This document shows, piece by piece, positions 60,928 to 64,000 of a stretch of DNA of 64,000 bases (positions within the stretch are counted from its first letter, which is position 1; each line of letters starts with the position of its first letter). The stretch lies in the NCBI RefSeq assembly GCF_902506065.1, contig NZ_LR732912.1:2168154-2232153 (forward strand), written 5' to 3'. The notes below the pieces were generated by a model that was given only the letters and a program-made list of their open reading frames with translations, was not told the DNA's origin and did not search any database. A program made the position numbers and the translations under genes. The DNA comes from Arthrobacter sp. 9V (GTDB taxonomy: Bacteria > Actinomycetota > Actinomycetes > Actinomycetales > Micrococcaceae).

Positions 60928-62150
60928 ACCAAGATTCAGCCACGACACGCACGGCTGACGCGATGGATAATTCCGCTGCGGCCGGCCGGGACCGCTTGAG
61001 CCGTTGGCGTTTGGTCCTGGGCGGTCACGAGGCTGACGGCATCTCCACAGAGCATGGTGAGCCGGTTCAGCTCTCCGAAGATGACGTTCGCCGCGATCAG
61101 GCATTGGAGGAACTTTACGGTGACGGATCCACCCGACGGGGAGGACTGGGCTCGTCCGGACCACGGGTTGCCAGATGGCTTGGCGACATCCGCGGGTACT
61201 TTCCTTCCTCGGTGGTCCAGGTCATGCAGGCCGATGCCATGGACCGGCTTGGGCTAAGACAACTGCTTCTGGAACCGGAAATGCTCCGGACCGTTCAGCC
61301 GGATATCGGCCTGGTGAGTACCTTGGTGGGGCTCGGCCGGGTGATCCCGGAGGCGTCGCGGGAGACCGCCAGATCGGTCATTCGGCAGGTCACCAAGGAG
61401 CTTGAAGAAAGGCTACGGGCCAAGACCATTCAGGCAGTCTCCGGGGCGCTCAACCGTTCCGCCAGGACCCGCCGGCCCCGGCACAGGGACATCGACTGGA
61501 ACCGGACCATTGCCGCCAACCTTAAGCATTACCAGCCTGAGTACCGGACGGTTGTGCCCGAGCGGCTTCTTGGACATGCACGGCGGAGCACGGAGATTCA
61601 GCGCGAGATCATCCTCTGCATTGACCAGTCCGGGTCCATGGCTGAATCCGTGGTCTACTCCAGTGTCTTTGGTGCTGTCCTCAGTTCGCTTAAGTCAGTG
61701 AGCACCAGACTGGTGGTCTTCGACACCGAAGTGGTGGATCTGACCGACGATCTTGACGACCCTGTGGACGTGCTGTTCGGCGTGCAACTGGGCGGCGGCA
61801 CGGACATCAATCGTGCCCTCGCCTATTGCCAGGACCAGATCACCAAGCCCGTCGAGACCATCCTCGTGCTGATCAGCGACCTCTACGAAGGTGGCATAGC
61901 TGAAGAAATGCTGCGTCGTGCCGCGTCCATTGTGGGCGGAGGAACCACCATGATTGCTTTGCTGGCGCTCAGCGACAGCGGCCATCCGTCCTTTGACTCC
62001 AGCCACGCGGCAGCGCTGGCCGGGATCGGTGTACCCGCCTTTGCGTGCACGCCGGACCTTTTCCCGGACATGATGGCCGCTGCCATTGAACGCAGGGACG
62101 TCAGCGAATGGGCGGCCTCCCAAGACATCCCTACGAGTCACGAAAAGTAG
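60924..62150 (+). CDS. VWA-domain protein with MIDAS motif (YehP-like)
   Basis: From the ATG at 60924, which overlaps the DUF5682 stop (ATGA), the protein has 408 residues. The C-terminal von Willebrand A domain has the MIDAS motif IILCIDQSGSMAESV (DxSxS, Asp about 234), the Thr region LGGGTDINRALAYC and an acidic residue in LVLISDLYEGG. The N-terminal 200 residues, with RARTIQAV-like helices and RHRDIDWNRTIAANLKHYQ, resemble the N-terminal part of other MoxR-partner VWA proteins. It should be the metal-dependent partner of the MoxR ATPase. Confidence 0.92.
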   Translation: MNQDSATTRTADAMDNSAAAGRDRLSRWRLVLGGHEADGISTEHGEPVQLSEDDVRRDQALEELYGDGSTRRGGLGSSGPRVARWLGDIRGYFPSSVVQVMQADAMDRLGLRQLLLEPEMLRTVQPDIGLVSTLVGLGRVIPEASRETARSVIRQVTKELEERLRAKTIQAVSGALNRSARTRRPRHRDIDWNRTIAANLKHYQPEYRTVVPERLLGHARRSTEIQREIILCIDQSGSMAESVVYSSVFGAVLSSLKSVSTRLVVFDTEVVDLTDDLDDPVDVLFGVQLGGGTDINRALAYCQDQITKPVETILVLISDLYEGGIAEEMLRRAASIVGGGTTMIALLALSDSGHPSFDSSHAAALAGIGVPAFACTPDLFPDMMAAAIERRDVSEWAASQDIPTSHEK

Positions 62151-62205
62151 CCTGTAACTGCCAAAGGCTCTGGCGAAGCACACGGGACGGGACGAGAATT
62201 AGCTG

Positions 62206-63513
62206 GTGGTCCATCCTCGCACCGGCGAGGGCGGCGACACCCTGAACGACGCCGCCCGAAAGATCCAACGCGTGTACTTGACATTGACGCTGGGCAATAC
62301 GGTTGCGGCCTCCTTCATCTGGGGCATCAACACCCTCTTCCTGCTGGATGCCGGGTTGAGCAATCTTGAGGCGTTTGCCGCCAACGCCTTCTTCACGGCG
62401 GGCATGGTTCTGTTCGAAGTCCCCACGGGCGTGATTGCTGATGGCTGGGGGCGGCGTGCCTCGTTCCTGCTGGGAACGGTGACCTTGGCCGTATCAACCT
62501 ACCTGTATTTTGTGATGTGGCAGATCTCCGCACCGTTCTGGATGTGGGCCGTGGTCTCGGTCCTCCTGGGCTTGGGCTTTACGTTCTTTTCGGGTGCCGT
62601 TGAAGCATGGCTCGTTGATGCACTGCGCTTCTCGGGCTATGAAGGCGGGCTGGAATCCGTGCTGGGTCGCGGGCAGATGGTTCAGGGCGTAGCCATGTTG
62701 GTGGGCTCGGTGGCCGGTGGGGTGATAGCCCAGGCTACGAACCTTGGCGTACCCTTCCTCTTGCGCGTGCTGGTGCTGCTGGCCATGTTTGCTGTCGCTT
62801 TTGGGCTCATGCACGACGTCGGCTTCTCACCTGAGCGTTCAACGCACCCTCTTCGGGCCACCAAAGGGGTGCTGGACGCCTCGATCGAAAACGGTCTGAA
62901 AAACCCGCCCGTCCGTTACGTCATGTTGGCGGCACCCTTCACTGCCGGCGTCGGCATCTATGTCTTCTACGCCTTGCAGCCGTACCTTCTGGACTTGTTC
63001 GGTGACCCCAAGGCTTATTCAATCGCGGGTCTGGCAGCAGCGATCGTGGCAGGCTCCCAGGTCCTGGGCGGTTGGCTTGCCCCTCATGCCCGGAGGCTGT
63101 TCCACAGGCGGACCACGGTACTGATCGTTGGCTCTTTGGCTGGCTGCGTCATCCTGCTGGTTCTGGGATTCACTCGTGTCTTTTGGGTGGCGCTGGTCCT
63201 GCTCGCGCTGTGGGCCGTTGTGGGCTCCGCTGCCACTCCCGTTCGGCAGGCGTATGTGAACGACATGATTCCCTCCAAACAGCGGGCTACCGTTTTGAGC
63301 TTTGATTCGTTGATGGGTTCCAGCGGGGGCGTAGTCATCCAACCGGTCCTGGGCCGCGGAGCAGACCTTTTCGGCTACCCGGCGTCGCTGGCAGTGGCGG
63401 GCGTCATCGAGCTCATAGCTTTGCCGTTCCTGCTGGCCAGCAGGAAGCAGGGTGCGTTGGCCGATCGCGCCAGTAAGGCCGAAGCGGCTCCGGGCACGGA
63501 AACTTTGACGTAA
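62206..63513 (+). CDS. MFS transporter
   Basis: A 435-residue protein with about twelve membrane segments. The MFS loop motif appears as FEVPTGVIADGWGRRASFLLG, a pattern seen in a branch of exporters annotated as antibiotic or sugar efflux carriers. The second half contains ATPVRQAYVNDMIPSKQRATVLSFDSL. The substrate is unknown. The GTG at 62206 lies 55 bp after the VWA gene, so it could be read through from that operon, but no functional link is evident. Confidence 0.88.
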   Translation: MVHPRTGEGGDTLNDAARKIQRVYLTLTLGNTVAASFIWGINTLFLLDAGLSNLEAFAANAFFTAGMVLFEVPTGVIADGWGRRASFLLGTVTLAVSTYLYFVMWQISAPFWMWAVVSVLLGLGFTFFSGAVEAWLVDALRFSGYEGGLESVLGRGQMVQGVAMLVGSVAGGVIAQATNLGVPFLLRVLVLLAMFAVAFGLMHDVGFSPERSTHPLRATKGVLDASIENGLKNPPVRYVMLAAPFTAGVGIYVFYALQPYLLDLFGDPKAYSIAGLAAAIVAGSQVLGGWLAPHARRLFHRRTTVLIVGSLAGCVILLVLGFTRVFWVALVLLALWAVVGSAATPVRQAYVNDMIPSKQRATVLSFDSLMGSSGGVVIQPVLGRGADLFGYPASLAVAGVIELIALPFLLASRKQGALADRASKAEAAPGTETLT

Positions 63514-63575
63514 GCTCCCAATGCGGCTCGAATACCAAAGACTGACACCACCACTACTGAAAGCGCGGTTGCCAC

Positions 63576-63836
63576 GTGATTTCCCTGCACCAGGACGCCC
63601 AAGGATTCATCCGGATGAAACGGCACTTTCCCGCCAGCACCGAGGTGTCCGTGATCTTTGCCGACGGAACCGAGGAAGTCTTCACGGCACGGCGTCTCAA
63701 TGAAATTTACGACGAAGCGCTGGCCACCTACCGTGCGGCGAACCATTTGGATGCCAAGGGCTTTGACCGGGGCCCCAGGAAGAAGGTTCAGCAGGGTATT
63801 GAATTCGTTCCCTTGTCACCGGGAATGTCCGGCTGA
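63576..63836 (+). CDS. Small hypothetical protein
   Basis: An 86-residue protein from the GTG at 63576; an ATG at 63615 (KRHFPASTEVSVIFADG) is an equally credible start giving 73 residues. It has a short beta segment, TEVSVIFADGTEEVFTARR, then an amphipathic helix (LNEIYDEALATYRAANHLDA) and a basic tail. I recognise no family. It lies 62 bp after the MFS gene and converges on the zinc-finger gene at the window edge. Confidence 0.6.
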   Translation: MISLHQDAQGFIRMKRHFPASTEVSVIFADGTEEVFTARRLNEIYDEALATYRAANHLDAKGFDRGPRKKVQQGIEFVPLSPGMSG

Positions 63837-63852
63837 CCAAGCTTCCTGGGGG

Positions 63853-63999
63853 TCAATCCCGTTTGCCTGAGGCGTGCTGGACGCAGAAGGGTGTCCAAGG
63901 CCGGGCCTCGAGCCTGCCCTCGGGAATCGCCACACCGCAGACCTCGCACCGCCCGTACGTTCCGTCCGCGATCCTGGCCAGTGCCGCCTCGATCTGCTC
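63853..63999 (-). CDS. DksA/TraR-type C4 zinc-finger protein, C-terminal part (5' truncated by window edge)
   Basis: The minus-strand frame from the window edge reads EQIEAALARIADGTYGRCEV, then CGVAIPEGRLEARPW and FCVQHASGKRD before the stop. GTYGRCEVCG-I-RL-A-P-FC--C/H is the TraR/DksA zinc-finger signature; the fourth ligand position holds His rather than Cys. Members bind RNA polymerase or act as small regulators. The N-terminal coiled part lies outside the window. Confidence 0.85.
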   Translation of the reverse strand, partial: EQIEAALARIADGTYGRCEVCGVAIPEGRLEARPWTPFCVQHASGKRD

Positions 64000-64000
64000 C

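Noticed and set aside
1..64000. tRNA, rRNA, transposase or prophage genes
   Set aside because: No cloverleaf-like segments, rRNA-like stretches, transposase motifs or integrase motifs were recognised by eye; a dedicated tRNA search was not possible.

Overview
This window reads as a chromosomal segment of a high-GC Gram-positive actinobacterium of the Arthrobacter/Paenarthrobacter type (Micrococcaceae). The evidence is the GC-rich codon use with many GTG starts, the conserved core block rpsA-coaE-uvrB-polA, an Eis-type acetyltransferase, a DUF222/13E12-family gene, a stand-alone LigD polymerase domain and a second EF-G-like GTPase. I found no rRNA, tRNA, CRISPR array, transposase or prophage. 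About 53 protein genes or gene remnants fill the window densely, and many are separated by 4-bp start/stop or stop/stop overlaps.

Layout. 1-9.8 kb: tail of a DUF3516 RNA helicase, a CaiB-type CoA transferase, a GNAT, a proline iminopeptidase, an MFS exporter, a TerC-type membrane protein behind a probable yybP-ykoY manganese riboswitch, then uvrB, coaE and an IMPACT-family gene. 9.8-20.7 kb: rpsA, a broken polysaccharide deacetylase, an Eis-like acetyltransferase, polA, a PaaI-type thioesterase, a RibD/DHFR-like reductase, a lipoprotein, a PiT phosphate transporter with a small membrane partner, and a HAD protein. 20.8-23.8 kb: the kynurenine operon kynA-kynU-paaX-like, turning tryptophan towards anthranilate, probably from a leaderless promoter.

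23.8-31 kb: an accessory catabolic cluster on the minus strand (IclR regulator, SDR dehydrogenase, FAD-dependent oxidoreductase, Dabb protein, MHS-family transporter). Next to it lies an amino-sugar regulatory unit: a DasR-like GntR regulator, two dre-like operators, a decayed sugar transporter and an N-acetylglucosamine-kinase-like gene. 31-47 kb: a LolA-like lipoprotein/ABC exporter operon, a Sua5/YciO protein, LigD polymerase domain, an alpha/beta hydrolase, EF-G2, an M50 protease, a TetR-controlled APC permease plus amidohydrolase pair, the HrpB helicase, a zinc alcohol dehydrogenase and a divergent MmyB-type regulator. 48.4-50.7 kb: a DUF222 gene that has lost its HNH domain, followed by a 58-bp tandem repeat tract.

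50.8-54.7 kb: a secreted protein, a stand-alone 5'-3' exonuclease and an aromatic monooxygenase behind a long perfect palindrome. 54.7-62.2 kb: the most interesting block, a tightly coupled five-gene operon of a SWIM zinc-finger protein, DUF5691, a MoxR-type AAA+ ATPase, DUF5682 and a VWA (MIDAS) protein. It matches in content the uncharacterised yehLMPQ system of E. coli. The DUF5691 gene carries a -1 frameshift, and DUF5682 shows paired GxxH motifs like those of the TraB/TIKI fold. The window closes with an MFS transporter, a small hypothetical gene and the end of a DksA/TraR zinc-finger gene.
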